A stretch of 64,000 nucleotides of DNA from JBDHWG01 sp046328525 (lineage in GTDB: Bacteria > Chloroflexota > Anaerolineae > Epilineales > JAHCIE01), in contig JAXLWK010000003.1 in assembly GCA_046328525.1 (NCBI GenBank), positions 124,001-188,000 on the forward strand. Reading direction: 5' to 3'. Both the position numbers and the translations under genes were made by a program. The notes beneath the pieces were generated by a model that searched no databases, was not told the origin of the DNA, and was given only the letters and a program-made list of their open reading frames with translations. Of the stretch, positions 16,295 to 24,361 are shown in pieces (positions within the stretch are counted from its first letter, which is position 1; each line of letters starts with the position of its first letter).

Positions 16295-18553
16295 CTACCG
16301 CCTCAGTAGGAATGCGATCAGGACGATAGCGACAAAGACGACGAGCAGATAGTTCTGCACAATGCCCGTTTGCAGCAGCCGCACCCACTGCCCGACCTCG
16401 CGTGTGCCGAGGCCGGCCCAGTTGACGACGCCGTCCACGATGTGGGTGTCGAACCAGCGGAAGGCGCGGGCGAAGATGCGTGTCAGGCCGCCGGCGAAGT
16501 TGACGATGCGGTCAATGACCCGCGCGTCGAACCAGTTGAACGCGCGCGTCAGCCACAGGCTGAAGGCAATCACGGTCGCGCTGTACAGCTCGTCAATCCA
16601 GTATTTGTTGAACAGCGTTGTCCACACGCCGGGGATGCGCGACAGCGGGTCGCGGCCCTGCGCCGCCAGGGGCCGTCGCCCATAGAGCAGGTAGCCCAGG
16701 AGCCAGCCCAGCAGGGCCGACGTGAGCGCCGCGCCCGCGACCAGCGCGTCGAGCGATGTCGGCGCGATGGCCTCGGCGACAGCCTCCGGACCCAGGCCGG
16801 TCGTCGGCACCAGGGCGAGCCAGTGGTGCAGCCAGCCGCCGAACGCCAGCGGCCCGACGATGTCGGGCATGCCCACCAGACCGACAAACGTCGAGAAGAC
16901 GGCCAGGACGATGAGCGGGATCGTCATCGAGCGGACGCTCTCGGAGGCGTGCCTAGCGGCGTCGCTGCGTGGCGGGCCGAAGAAGACGAGGAACACCTGG
17001 CGCGCCATGTAGAACGCCGTCATGAACGTTGCCAGCCCGCCGACCAGCCAGAAGCCGTACTGCCCGGTCTCGAAAGCGTGGGCCAGGATTTCGTCCTTGC
17101 TCCAGAAGCCGGCCCAGATCGGAATACCCGTCAGGGCCAGAACACCCATCATGTACGTCCAGAACGTGATGGGCATGCGGTGCCGCAGCCCGCCCATGTT
17201 GTACACGCTCTGCGGGTCGTCCGTCTCTGCCTGCCACGACTTCAGCCCCGGCTCGGCGCGCGGGGCCTCGTCCTCGGCGTCCTCCATCTCCGCCACGTGG
17301 TGCGCCGCGCCGGCCGTGGCGTGGCTCTCGTCGTGGCCGTGGTGCAGGCCGTGCTCCATGCCGTGGATGACCGAGCCGGAGCCGAGGAAGAGGAGAGCCT
17401 TGAAGAAGGCGTGGGTGAGCATGTGGAAGACGCCGGCGACCCACGCCCCCGTACCGAGGGCCATGAACATCAGGCCGAGCTGCGAGATGGTGGAGAAGGC
17501 AAGGATGCGCTTGATGTCACCCTGGGCGAAGCCGATGGACGCCGCGAACAAGGCCGTGAACGCGCCGATGACGGCGACGACGAGCAGGGGCGCGGAGGCG
17601 TGACCCTCACCCCCGGCCGCCGCGAACAGGGGATAGGTGCGGGCGATGAGGAACACGCCGGCGGCGACCATCGTCGCGGCATGGATCATGGCGGAGACAG
17701 GCGTCGGGCCGGCCATCGCGTCCGGGAGCCAGACGTGGAGCGGGAACTGCGCTGACTTGCCGACCGCGCCCATGAACAGCAGCAGGCAGACGACGATCAG
17801 GGCCGGTATCCCGAAGACGGTCATCTCTTGCAGGCGGTTGATGCTCTCCTGGTGATACAGGACGTTCCACTGGGTCGTCCCGGCGAGCATCGAGAGGAGG
17901 ATGATGCCCAGGAACAAGCCAACATCGCCGATGCGCGTCGTCAGGAAGGCTTTCTTCGCGGCGTTCGAGTTCTCGACGCCGACCGTGGTCCACTTTCCCT
18001 TGCGGAAGGTGGGCTTGGGGTTGTCGAACCAGAAGCCAATCAGCAGGAACGAGCACAGGCCCATCACCTCCCAGAACACAAGCGACTGGACAAGGTTGGG
18101 CGAGATGACGAAGCCGAGCATGCCGCACGCGAAGAGGGAGAGGAATGCGAAGAAGCGCGCGTATTTCGGGTCGGTGTGGGCCGGGTCCTGGATGCCCATG
18201 TAGCCCTGGGCATAGATGAAGATCATCAGACCGACGGTCGTCACCATGACCAGCATCAGGATGGCGACCGGGTCGAGGTACGTGCCGACCTGGAAGGTGC
18301 TCGTCCCGATGGGCGTCCAGTTCCAGAGCATCGTCCACGGCGCTTCGCCGTTGACCGCCGCTTCGAGCACCCGGTCGGGGCCGACACCAATCGCCTGGAT
18401 GAAGATAAGATAGCTCAGGATGCCGCTCAGGACGAGCGCCCCGATGGCGATGTTGGAGCTAAGGCGCTTGTTGCGGTTTGCGCCTAAGACGACGATGGTG
18501 AAGAACGCGAGCAGCGGGAACAGCGGTATCAATAAGGCATACTGGGCGAGCAT
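16295..18553 (-). CDS. nuoL: NADH-quinone oxidoreductase subunit L
   Basis: A 752-aa antiporter-like subunit of complex I, carrying the long C-terminal lateral helix. Core motifs are SLVFWEVMGLCSFLLIGFWF (about 157-176), GKSAQFPLHVWLPDAMAGPTPVSA (about 265-288) and the HMLTHAFFKALLFLGSGSVIH helix (about 377). It is longer than the usual 610-690 aa. Two insertions stand out: residues about 178-200 (NPKPTFRKGKWTT) and a His- and acid-rich stretch at about 399-446 (MEHGLHHGHDESHATAG then EMEDAEDEAPRAEPG), just before the conserved MGGLRHRMP. It sits 36 bases after nuoK. Confidence 0.94.
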   Translation of the reverse strand: MLAQYALLIPLFPLLAFFTIVVLGANRNKRLSSNIAIGALVLSGILSYLIFIQAIGVGPDRVLEAAVNGEAPWTMLWNWTPIGTSTFQVGTYLDPVAILMLVMVTTVGLMIFIYAQGYMGIQDPAHTDPKYARFFAFLSLFACGMLGFVISPNLVQSLVFWEVMGLCSFLLIGFWFDNPKPTFRKGKWTTVGVENSNAAKKAFLTTRIGDVGLFLGIILLSMLAGTTQWNVLYHQESINRLQEMTVFGIPALIVVCLLLFMGAVGKSAQFPLHVWLPDAMAGPTPVSAMIHAATMVAAGVFLIARTYPLFAAAGGEGHASAPLLVVAVIGAFTALFAASIGFAQGDIKRILAFSTISQLGLMFMALGTGAWVAGVFHMLTHAFFKALLFLGSGSVIHGMEHGLHHGHDESHATAGAAHHVAEMEDAEDEAPRAEPGLKSWQAETDDPQSVYNMGGLRHRMPITFWTYMMGVLALTGIPIWAGFWSKDEILAHAFETGQYGFWLVGGLATFMTAFYMARQVFLVFFGPPRSDAARHASESVRSMTIPLIVLAVFSTFVGLVGMPDIVGPLAFGGWLHHWLALVPTTGLGPEAVAEAIAPTSLDALVAGAALTSALLGWLLGYLLYGRRPLAAQGRDPLSRIPGVWTTLFNKYWIDELYSATVIAFSLWLTRAFNWFDARVIDRIVNFAGGLTRIFARAFRWFDTHIVDGVVNWAGLGTREVGQWVRLLQTGIVQNYLLVVFVAIVLIAFLLRR

Positions 18554-18589
18554 GGAGCCTCACTGAAGATCGAGCGACACGGCGCGCGA

Positions 18590-18904
18590 TCAGAACTTGA
18601 GCAGGTTGATCTCTTCGACGTTCACCGTGTCCCGCGTGCGGTAGATCGCAATGAACAGGGCGAGACCCACGGCGGCCTCGGCGGCGGCCAGGGCGATGAT
18701 GAAGATGGCGAACACCTGCCCGTTCATGTTGCTCGGCGTGATGTAGCGCCAGAACGCAACAAGGTTGATGTTGACGGCGTTGAGCATCAACTCGACGCCC
18801 ATCAGAATGGCGACCGCATTGCGCCGGACGAGCGCGCCGTAGAGACCGATGGAGAACAGCGCCGCCGCGACGATCAGATACCATTGCAGAGGGATGGAGA
18901 GCAT
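18590..18904 (-). CDS. nuoK: NADH-quinone oxidoreductase subunit K
   Basis: A 104-aa, three-helix membrane subunit of complex I. The segment RNAVAILMGVELMLNAVNINLVAF contains the conserved GXELMLNAVN motif with the helix-2 glutamate needed for proton transfer, and AAAEAAVGLALFIAIYR carries the second conserved glutamate. Length is typical (about 100 aa). It lies between nuoJ (9-base gap) and nuoL (36-base gap). Confidence 0.95.
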   Translation of the reverse strand: MLSIPLQWYLIVAAALFSIGLYGALVRRNAVAILMGVELMLNAVNINLVAFWRYITPSNMNGQVFAIFIIALAAAEAAVGLALFIAIYRTRDTVNVEEINLLKF

Positions 18905-18913
18905 GGAACAACC

Positions 18914-19408
18914 TCACTCGCGCGCGATAACAATCGAGCCAATGAGAGCCGCCAGCAGCAGCACCGACACGATCTCGAACGGCAGGATGTACGGGCCGAG
19001 GAACGCGGCGCCGAGGGCGGCCACCGAGTCGACCGGCGGGGACTCCTGCGACAGGTTCCACTGCTGGAACGTGGTGCTGACCAGCAGCAGGAAGAGCAGG
19101 ACGGCGACGGCGGCGGCGGCGACCCACTGGTTGTTCATGCGGTTGTCTTGCGTCCGCCCGCTCATCACGCGGCGGGTGAGCATGATGGCGAACAGGATCA
19201 GCACCGCCACCGCGCCGACGTAGATGAGCACCTGGGTGGCGGCCAGGAACGGCGCTTCGAGCAGGACGTAGATGCCGGCGACGCCGAGGAACGACAGAAT
19301 GAGAAACAGGCCGCTGGCGAAGACTGTGCGCGCCAGAACGACGCCGAGCGCGCCGCCGAGGGTGACGGCGGCGACGACGACAAACGAGAGAACGACGAAG
19401 GGGTTCAT
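18914..19408 (-). CDS. nuoJ: NADH-quinone oxidoreductase subunit J
   Basis: A 164-aa membrane subunit of complex I with five hydrophobic helices. The ATG at 19408 (MNPFVVLSFVVVAAVTL) overlaps the nuoH stop in an ATGA junction and starts right at the first helix, so earlier in-frame codons inside nuoH were not used. The conserved third-helix region EAPFLAATQVLIYVGAVAVLILF is present. Family role: part of the proton channel linking the quinone site to the antiporter subunits. Confidence 0.94.
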   Translation of the reverse strand: MNPFVVLSFVVVAAVTLGGALGVVLARTVFASGLFLILSFLGVAGIYVLLEAPFLAATQVLIYVGAVAVLILFAIMLTRRVMSGRTQDNRMNNQWVAAAAVAVLLFLLLVSTTFQQWNLSQESPPVDSVAALGAAFLGPYILPFEIVSVLLLAALIGSIVIARE

Positions 19409-20580
19409 CGGGCAGGCACCGTCCCCTCTACCATGCGGTCGCGGTCGCGCCGCACGATGGATTGGATGATGAGGAAAATAATGAGGAACATGACCACGTT
19501 GGCGATGAGCATCGAGACGATGGCGACGACGGCGGCAATGCCCGGCGAGGTTGCGCTCACCGTCCAAATCACCGGCGATACCAGGGCTACCAGCAGGATG
19601 TTCAGCAGGGCAATCGGCACCAGCCCCTTCCACGCGAACGCCATCAGATGGTCAACGCGGACGCGGGGCAGCGTGCCGCGCAGCCAGATCGCCAGGAAGA
19701 TGAACAGGTAGGTCTTGCCGATGAGCATGAACGGCCCGAGGAAACTGGTGATGGGGCTGTCGAGGGGCACGAAGGGAATCTGATAGCCGCCCAGGAAGAC
19801 GGTCGCGGCCAGCGCCGAGACGAACAGCACGCTGATGTACTCGGCCAGGTAGAACATCCCGAACTTGAGGCCGCTGTACTCGGTGTGGTGGCCGGCGATG
19901 ATCTCGGATTCGGCTTCGGGCAGGTCGAACGGCGTGCGATTGACCTCGGCCGTGGTGGCGATAAGGAAGATGACGAACGCGATGGGCTGGAGCAGGATGA
20001 ACCAGCCGAGCTGCGCTTGCTTGGCGACGATGGCCTGCATCGAGAGCGTGCCGGCGATCATGACAACGCCGACGATGCTGAGAAGCTGAGGCACCTCGTA
20101 GCTGACCATCTGGGCCACGGCGCGCATCGCCCCGATCAGGGAGTACTTGTTGTTCGACCCCCAGCCGGCGATGAGGATGCCGAGGGTGGACGTGCCGGCG
20201 ACCGCGAAGATGAACAGCAGGCCGATGTTCAGGTCAACGCCGCTGATGGTGGGGCTGAAGGGCAGCACGGCGAAGACCAGGATGGCGGGCGGGACGACCA
20301 CCAGCGGGCCGAGGTTGTAGATCACGCGGTTGGCGGCGGTGGGCGTGATGTCTTCCTTGGTCAGAATCTTCACCATGTCGGCGATGGGCTGGAACAGGCC
20401 GTAGGGGCCGGCGCGGTTCGCGCCGATGCGGTCCTGCATGCGCCCGATGACCTTCCGCTCCAGCCAGGTGATGAACAGCATGTTGACCAGGGCGAAGACA
20501 AGCAGGATGACGGCGTAGATCACCCACCAGACGATGGCGGCGGCCCACACAGGCATGAATTGGGCGAGATAATCAATCAT
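19405..20580 (-). CDS. nuoH: NADH-quinone oxidoreductase subunit H
   Basis: A 391-aa membrane subunit that forms part of the quinone-binding cavity of complex I. Family signatures are WLERKVIGRMQDRIGANRAGPYGLFQPIAD (about 38-67), FDLPEAESEIIAGHHTEYSG (about 215-234) and the C-terminal RGTLPRVRVDHLMAFAWK (about 315). Length is slightly above the usual 320-350 aa. It follows nuoA directly (12-base gap), which means the peripheral-arm genes B, C and D that often lie between them are absent here. Confidence 0.95.
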   Translation of the reverse strand: MIDYLAQFMPVWAAAIVWWVIYAVILLVFALVNMLFITWLERKVIGRMQDRIGANRAGPYGLFQPIADMVKILTKEDITPTAANRVIYNLGPLVVVPPAILVFAVLPFSPTISGVDLNIGLLFIFAVAGTSTLGILIAGWGSNNKYSLIGAMRAVAQMVSYEVPQLLSIVGVVMIAGTLSMQAIVAKQAQLGWFILLQPIAFVIFLIATTAEVNRTPFDLPEAESEIIAGHHTEYSGLKFGMFYLAEYISVLFVSALAATVFLGGYQIPFVPLDSPITSFLGPFMLIGKTYLFIFLAIWLRGTLPRVRVDHLMAFAWKGLVPIALLNILLVALVSPVIWTVSATSPGIAAVVAIVSMLIANVVMFLIIFLIIQSIVRRDRDRMVEGTVPAR

Positions 20581-20592
20581 TGTGCTCCCTCA

Positions 20593-20970
20593 TCAGACCC
20601 ACTCGAGCGCGCCCTTGCGCCACGCCCACACAAGCCCGGCCATCAAGATGCCGACGAAGAGGATCACCTCGACCAGCGGCAGGTAGTTGAGGGCGCCGTT
20701 GCCGGTGACGAGCGCCGCGTGGCTCACCGCCCACGGCAGCAGGAAGGCAATCTCAATATCGAAAATGACGAAAATCAGGGCGTAAATGTAGTACTGGACT
20801 TTGAACTGGATCCACGTCTCACCGACGGTTTCCAGACCGCACTCGTAGGTGGACTTCTTGATGGGGCCGGGCTTCTTGGGCCGCAGCAGCCAGGCTGTCG
20901 CCAGCCCAATGACCGGGAACGCGAGGGCAATCAGGAGGAAGACGGCAATGAAGCCCCATTGCGCAAGCAT
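20593..20970 (-). CDS. nuoA: NADH-quinone oxidoreductase subunit A
   Basis: A 125-aa three-helix subunit at the quinone-site end of complex I. ATG at 20970 is preceded by a purine-rich GGAAAGGAAG site. The conserved loop KKSTYECGLETVGETWIQFK (about 46-65, with the ND3-type ECG cysteine) and IYALIFVIFDIEIAFLLPWA (about 70-89) are complete. It is the first gene of the nuoA-H-J-K-L-M-N operon. The 159-base upstream gap is shared with the divergent FemAB gene. Confidence 0.95.
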   Translation of the reverse strand: MLAQWGFIAVFLLIALAFPVIGLATAWLLRPKKPGPIKKSTYECGLETVGETWIQFKVQYYIYALIFVIFDIEIAFLLPWAVSHAALVTGNGALNYLPLVEVILFVGILMAGLVWAWRKGALEWV

Positions 20971-21053
20971 AGGTTGAGCTTCCTTTCCAGTTGACAGCGA
21001 CGCGACGCCGCATCTGCTCGCGGGCAGGCCACAGCTGCGGAAAGAATCGTTTT

Positions 21054-21082
21054 TTGGCCGCATGGCCTGGGCCGACTATAAT
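21054..21082 (+). promoter_or_regulatory. Sigma-70-type promoter for the FemAB pair
   Basis: TTGGCC and TATAAT are separated by 17 bases, and the -10 box is perfect. The predicted start site near 21089 leaves a leader of about 40 bases before the ATG at 21130. On the other strand the same region reads ATTATA/TATAGT, so a weak overlapping promoter for nuoA is possible but lacks a good -35. Confidence 0.55.
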
Positions 21083-21129
21083 GGTGAAGCGCGTGTCGCA
21101 ACTTACCTCAAGCGGGCGAATTCTAACAG

Positions 21130-22179
21130 ATGGCTTTGCGAGTGTCAAGCTGTTCCGATACGATTTGGGATGACTTTGTCGCCCGCCACCCCTGCGGCCA
21201 CGTGCTGCAATCGTCACCGTGGGGCGCGTTCAAAGGCCGCCACGGCTGGCGGCCCATGCGCGTGGCGCTGGCCGACGATAGCGGCGCTCTCGTGGCGGGC
21301 GCCCAGGTCCTACTGCGCCAGATGCGCGTGGCGACGGTCGCCTACGTGCCGCGCGGCCCTGTGGCGACGCCGGACGACCTGCCCGCGCTCCTCCCGCACC
21401 TGCACGCCGCCGCGAAGCGCGCCGGGGCAGTGTTCCTCAAGGTCGAGCCGTCGTGGACGAGCGACGGTGACGCCTGGACGCGCCAGGGCTTCGCGGCAGC
21501 CAAGACCGTTCAACCCCCCAGCACCATCATTCTCGACCTGGACCGCTCCGACGACGACATCCTGGCCGGCATGAAGCAGAAGTGGCGCTACAACATTCGC
21601 CTGGCCGAGCGCAAGGGCGTAACGGTGCGCGAGGCGACCGCCGCCGACCTGCCCGCCTGGACGCAGCTCATGCAGGTGACTGGCGAGCGCGACGGCTTCG
21701 GCATCCATCCGCCGGCCTACTACCAGGATGCCTTCGACGCCTTCTGCGGCGGCCGGCGCGGCGCGCTGCTCGTCGCCGAGGCCGCGGGCGAGATGCTCGG
21801 CGGCGTGATGGTCTTCGCCTTCGGGCCGGAGGCGACGTACATGTATGGCGCGTCGGGCAACAGTCACCGCAACCTCATGCCCAACCATGCTCTCCAGTGG
21901 GCGGCCATGGGTTGGGCGAAGGAGCGCGGCTGCGTCCGCTACGACTTCTGGGGCATCCCGGCCGAGGTCGGGCCGGGGAGCGCCGACGACGCCGAGCCGG
22001 ACGGCGCCGGCGCCGCCGAAGGGCGCGGCGGGCTGTGGGGCGTCTACCGCTTCAAGCAGGGCTTCGGCGGCCAGGTGACGCGCTACCTGGGCGCGTATGA
22101 CTACGTTTACAACCCGGCCCTGTATTGGGCCGGCCTGTCGCTCCTCCCGCGCCTGCGCGCCCTCGCTGGCCGCGCCTGA
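21130..22179 (+). CDS. FemAB/FemX-family peptidoglycan interpeptide-bridge aminoacyltransferase
   Basis: A 349-aa protein of the FemAB family, which uses aminoacyl-tRNA to add amino acids to the side chain of residue 3 of the peptidoglycan stem (lipid II or its UDP precursor). Evidence: two GNAT-like halves with SSPWGAFKGRHGW (about 27-39) and the central signature MKQKWRYNIRLAERKGV (about 147-163), then YMYGASGNSHRNLMPNHALQW (about 237) and RYDFWGIP (about 270). The next gene is a homologue sharing these motifs, so this is a tandem duplication. A small acidic insertion follows the WG motif (SADDAEPDGAGAAEGRG). Confidence 0.88.
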   Translation: MALRVSSCSDTIWDDFVARHPCGHVLQSSPWGAFKGRHGWRPMRVALADDSGALVAGAQVLLRQMRVATVAYVPRGPVATPDDLPALLPHLHAAAKRAGAVFLKVEPSWTSDGDAWTRQGFAAAKTVQPPSTIILDLDRSDDDILAGMKQKWRYNIRLAERKGVTVREATAADLPAWTQLMQVTGERDGFGIHPPAYYQDAFDAFCGGRRGALLVAEAAGEMLGGVMVFAFGPEATYMYGASGNSHRNLMPNHALQWAAMGWAKERGCVRYDFWGIPAEVGPGSADDAEPDGAGAAEGRGGLWGVYRFKQGFGGQVTRYLGAYDYVYNPALYWAGLSLLPRLRALAGRA

Positions 22180-22188
22180 GTCCGCCCC

Positions 22189-23247
22189 ATGCTGCCGCCG
22201 ACCACCCTCGACGACGACACCACCTGGGATAGCGTCGTTCTGACGTTCCCCAACGCGCCCCTGCTTCAGTCTTCGACCTGGGGCCATTTCAAGACGCGCC
22301 ACGGCTGGCGCCTCACGCGCCTCGCTGCGCCGAACGGCCACGGCGGCTGGCGCGCGGCCGCCTCGGTGCTGAGCCGCCGCGCCGCGCCGCTGCCGGTGAG
22401 CCTCGTCTATGTCCCGCGCGGCCCGCTGTGGGCGACCCCGCCGGACCTGGCGACGGCCCTGGCGCTGGTCGAGGACGCGGCGCGGCGCCAAGGCGCAATC
22501 TTCGCCAAGATTGACCCGCTCGTCCACCCCGACGACGCCGACGCCCAGGCGGTGCTGCGCTCCCGGGGCTGGCGGCCCTCCACCGAGCAGGTGCAGTTCC
22601 GCAACACCCTCGTGTCGGACCTCTGCCCGTCGGAGGAGGAGCTACTGGCGGGCATGAAGCAGAAGTGGCGCTACAACATCCGCCTGGCCGAGCGCAAGGG
22701 GGTCAGGGTGCGGCTGGGGACGCTGGCCGACCTGCCGACGTTCTACACCATGTACGTCGAGACGGGGGAGCGCGACGGCTTCATCGTTCGCCCGTATGAC
22801 TACTACCGCGATGCGTGGGGGACGTTCATCAGTCAGGACCTGGCGCAGCTCTTCCTGGCCGAGGCCGAGGGCGAGGCGCTGGCCGGCATTCTCATCTTCC
22901 GCTACGGGCCGACGGCGTGGTACATGTACGGGGCGTCGCGCAATGTCCACCGCAACCTGATGCCCAACTACCTTTTGCAGTGGGAGGCGATGCGCTGGGC
23001 CAGGTCCCAGGGCGTGACGCGCTACGACTGGTGGGGTGCGCCGGACGTGTTGGACGAGGCCGACCCGATGTTTGGGGTGTATCGCTTCAAGGAGGGGTTC
23101 GGCGCGCAGTTCAGCCCCTCCACCGGCGCGTGGGATTTCACCGTCTCGCGCCCGCTGTATGCCCTGTATACCCGCCTGATGCCGGCCTACCTGGAGCTGC
23201 GGCGGCGAATGCACCGCGTGCAGGGAGACGTGGCGAACGGGGAGTAA
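22189..23247 (+). CDS. FemAB/FemX-family aminoacyltransferase, second copy
   Basis: A 352-aa FemAB-family enzyme, 9 bases after the first copy and clearly paralogous. It shares SSTWGHFKTRHGW, the identical central MKQKWRYNIRLAERKGV (about 158-174), YMYGASRNVHRNLMPNYLLQW and RYDWWGAPD. The two enzymes may add successive residues of an interpeptide bridge, as FemA and FemB do in staphylococci; this is inference. Together with the unusual EDPR motif in MurE it suggests a cross-bridge carrying a basic third residue such as lysine or ornithine. Confidence 0.88.
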   Translation: MLPPTTLDDDTTWDSVVLTFPNAPLLQSSTWGHFKTRHGWRLTRLAAPNGHGGWRAAASVLSRRAAPLPVSLVYVPRGPLWATPPDLATALALVEDAARRQGAIFAKIDPLVHPDDADAQAVLRSRGWRPSTEQVQFRNTLVSDLCPSEEELLAGMKQKWRYNIRLAERKGVRVRLGTLADLPTFYTMYVETGERDGFIVRPYDYYRDAWGTFISQDLAQLFLAEAEGEALAGILIFRYGPTAWYMYGASRNVHRNLMPNYLLQWEAMRWARSQGVTRYDWWGAPDVLDEADPMFGVYRFKEGFGAQFSPSTGAWDFTVSRPLYALYTRLMPAYLELRRRMHRVQGDVANGE

Positions 23248-23296
23248 CCCCATCACATCGTCACTCCGCCACATCATCACACCGTCACCTGATCTT
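23248..23296. repeat. Degenerate CATCAC/CGTCAC tandem sequence
   Basis: The 49 bases between the second FemAB gene and the transporter are made of near repeats of CATCACATCGTCAC / CATCATCACACCGTCAC. They contain no gene. It may be a decayed simple repeat. Confidence 0.45.
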
Positions 23297-24148
23297 ATGA
23301 GCCTATTCGCCGAATTTGCCGCCGCTGCCTTCGGGCTACTCGCCGCTGCGTCGTGGGGCGCGGGGGATTTCACCGGGGCCGTTGCCTCCCGCCGCGCCAG
23401 CTTGTTCAGCCTGCTGCTGTTCATGCGCGTCGTGGAGTTCGGGATTCTCGTGGCGCTCGCCCTCGCCGCGTCGGAGCCGCTGCCGCCGCTGAGCGCCCTG
23501 GCGTGGGGCGGCGCCGCCGGCTTCTGCGGCGGCCTGGCCCTGGCCGCCCTGTACCGCGCCCTGTCCATGGCGCCGATGGGCCTCTCCGCGCCCCTGTCCG
23601 CCGTCATCGCCGCCAGCCTGCCCGTCCTGTTCGCCGCGCTCACCGAGGGTCTGCCCTCGACGTATCGGCTGGCAGGGTTTGCCCTGGCGCTGGTGGGCGT
23701 GTGGCTGATTGCCCGGCCGTCGAACGGCGGCCACTCGAACCAGGGCCTGACGTTCGCGGTCATCGCCGGTGTCGGCTTCGGCCTGTTCTACATCTTCCTG
23801 CGGCAGGCCGGCACGGCGGCGGTGTTCTGGCCGTTGGCGGCGGCGCTGCTGGTATCGCTGCTGCAAACCGTCGTCATCCTGCTCGTCTGGCGCAAGCTGT
23901 GGCAGCGGCCGTCGGCGCCGGCGATGCGGCTGGCGGTGCTGGCGGCGGCGCTCGACGTGGGCGGCAACGTGTTCTACGTCCTGGCGAGCCGTGAAGGGCG
24001 GCTGGACGTGGCCGTGATTCTGTCGTCGCTCTACCCCGCCTTTACCGTCCTCCTCGCGTTCATCATCCTCCGCGAACACCTCTCGCGGGTGCAGTGGCTC
24101 GGCGTCTTCGCCGTCCTCACCGCCATCCCCCTCGTCGCTGCGGGGTAA
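23297..24148 (+). CDS. DMT-superfamily (EamA) transporter
   Basis: A 283-aa inner-membrane protein with about ten transmembrane helices in two EamA halves. The first half contains GAGDFTGAVASRRAS and ALYRALSMAPMGLSAPLSAVIAA. The second half contains the conserved end EGRLDVAVILSSLYPAFTVLLAFIILREHLSRVQWLGVFAVLTAIPLVA. Family members export or import small metabolites such as amino acids; the substrate cannot be read. It follows the FemAB pair after 49 bases and may be co-transcribed with it. Confidence 0.85.
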   Translation: MSLFAEFAAAAFGLLAAASWGAGDFTGAVASRRASLFSLLLFMRVVEFGILVALALAASEPLPPLSALAWGGAAGFCGGLALAALYRALSMAPMGLSAPLSAVIAASLPVLFAALTEGLPSTYRLAGFALALVGVWLIARPSNGGHSNQGLTFAVIAGVGFGLFYIFLRQAGTAAVFWPLAAALLVSLLQTVVILLVWRKLWQRPSAPAMRLAVLAAALDVGGNVFYVLASREGRLDVAVILSSLYPAFTVLLAFIILREHLSRVQWLGVFAVLTAIPLVAAG

Positions 24149-24233
24149 GGTAGCTGTACACTATAGCCTGGAGACCCCCCTCTGGCGGGGGGGGGGTGAA
24201 TTCGGCTCTTCCACGCTATACTGTGGAGCTACC
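24149..24233. repeat. Long imperfect hairpin after the transporter gene
   Basis: GGTAGCTGTACACTATAGC (24149-24167) pairs with GCTATACTGTGGAGCTACC (24215-24233) at 15 of 19 positions. An inner CCCCCC/GGGGGG stem lies between them. It begins right after the EamA stop codon and could act as a transcription barrier, though no T-run follows. The rest of the gap to the insertion sequence (24234-24331) holds a short ACCCGGG/CCCGGGT inverted repeat and no gene. Confidence 0.5.
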
Positions 24234-24331
24234 CGGGGTAACCGTCCCGGGTCTAAAATGGCATCGCTTTGCTACGCTGCCATAAAAGTTCGCCTGGGCG
24301 CGTCGTCGCCGGCCGTCGCCACCGCAGCAGG

Positions 24332-24361
24332 GGCGTTCCGCCCATAAGCGCTAACTTAAGG
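24332..24361. repeat. Left target duplication and terminal inverted repeat of the IS4-family element
   Basis: GGCGTTCCGCC (24332-24342) is the target copy. The 19-base terminal repeat CATAAGCGCTAACTTAAGG follows at 24343-24361. The repeat resembles the CAT...AACTTAAGG ends of IS231-type elements. Confidence 0.9.

Noticed and set aside
12975..18553. Mrp-type sodium/proton antiporter operon
   Set aside because: NuoL, M and N resemble Mrp subunits, but NuoA, H, J and K with quinone-site motifs show this is complex I.
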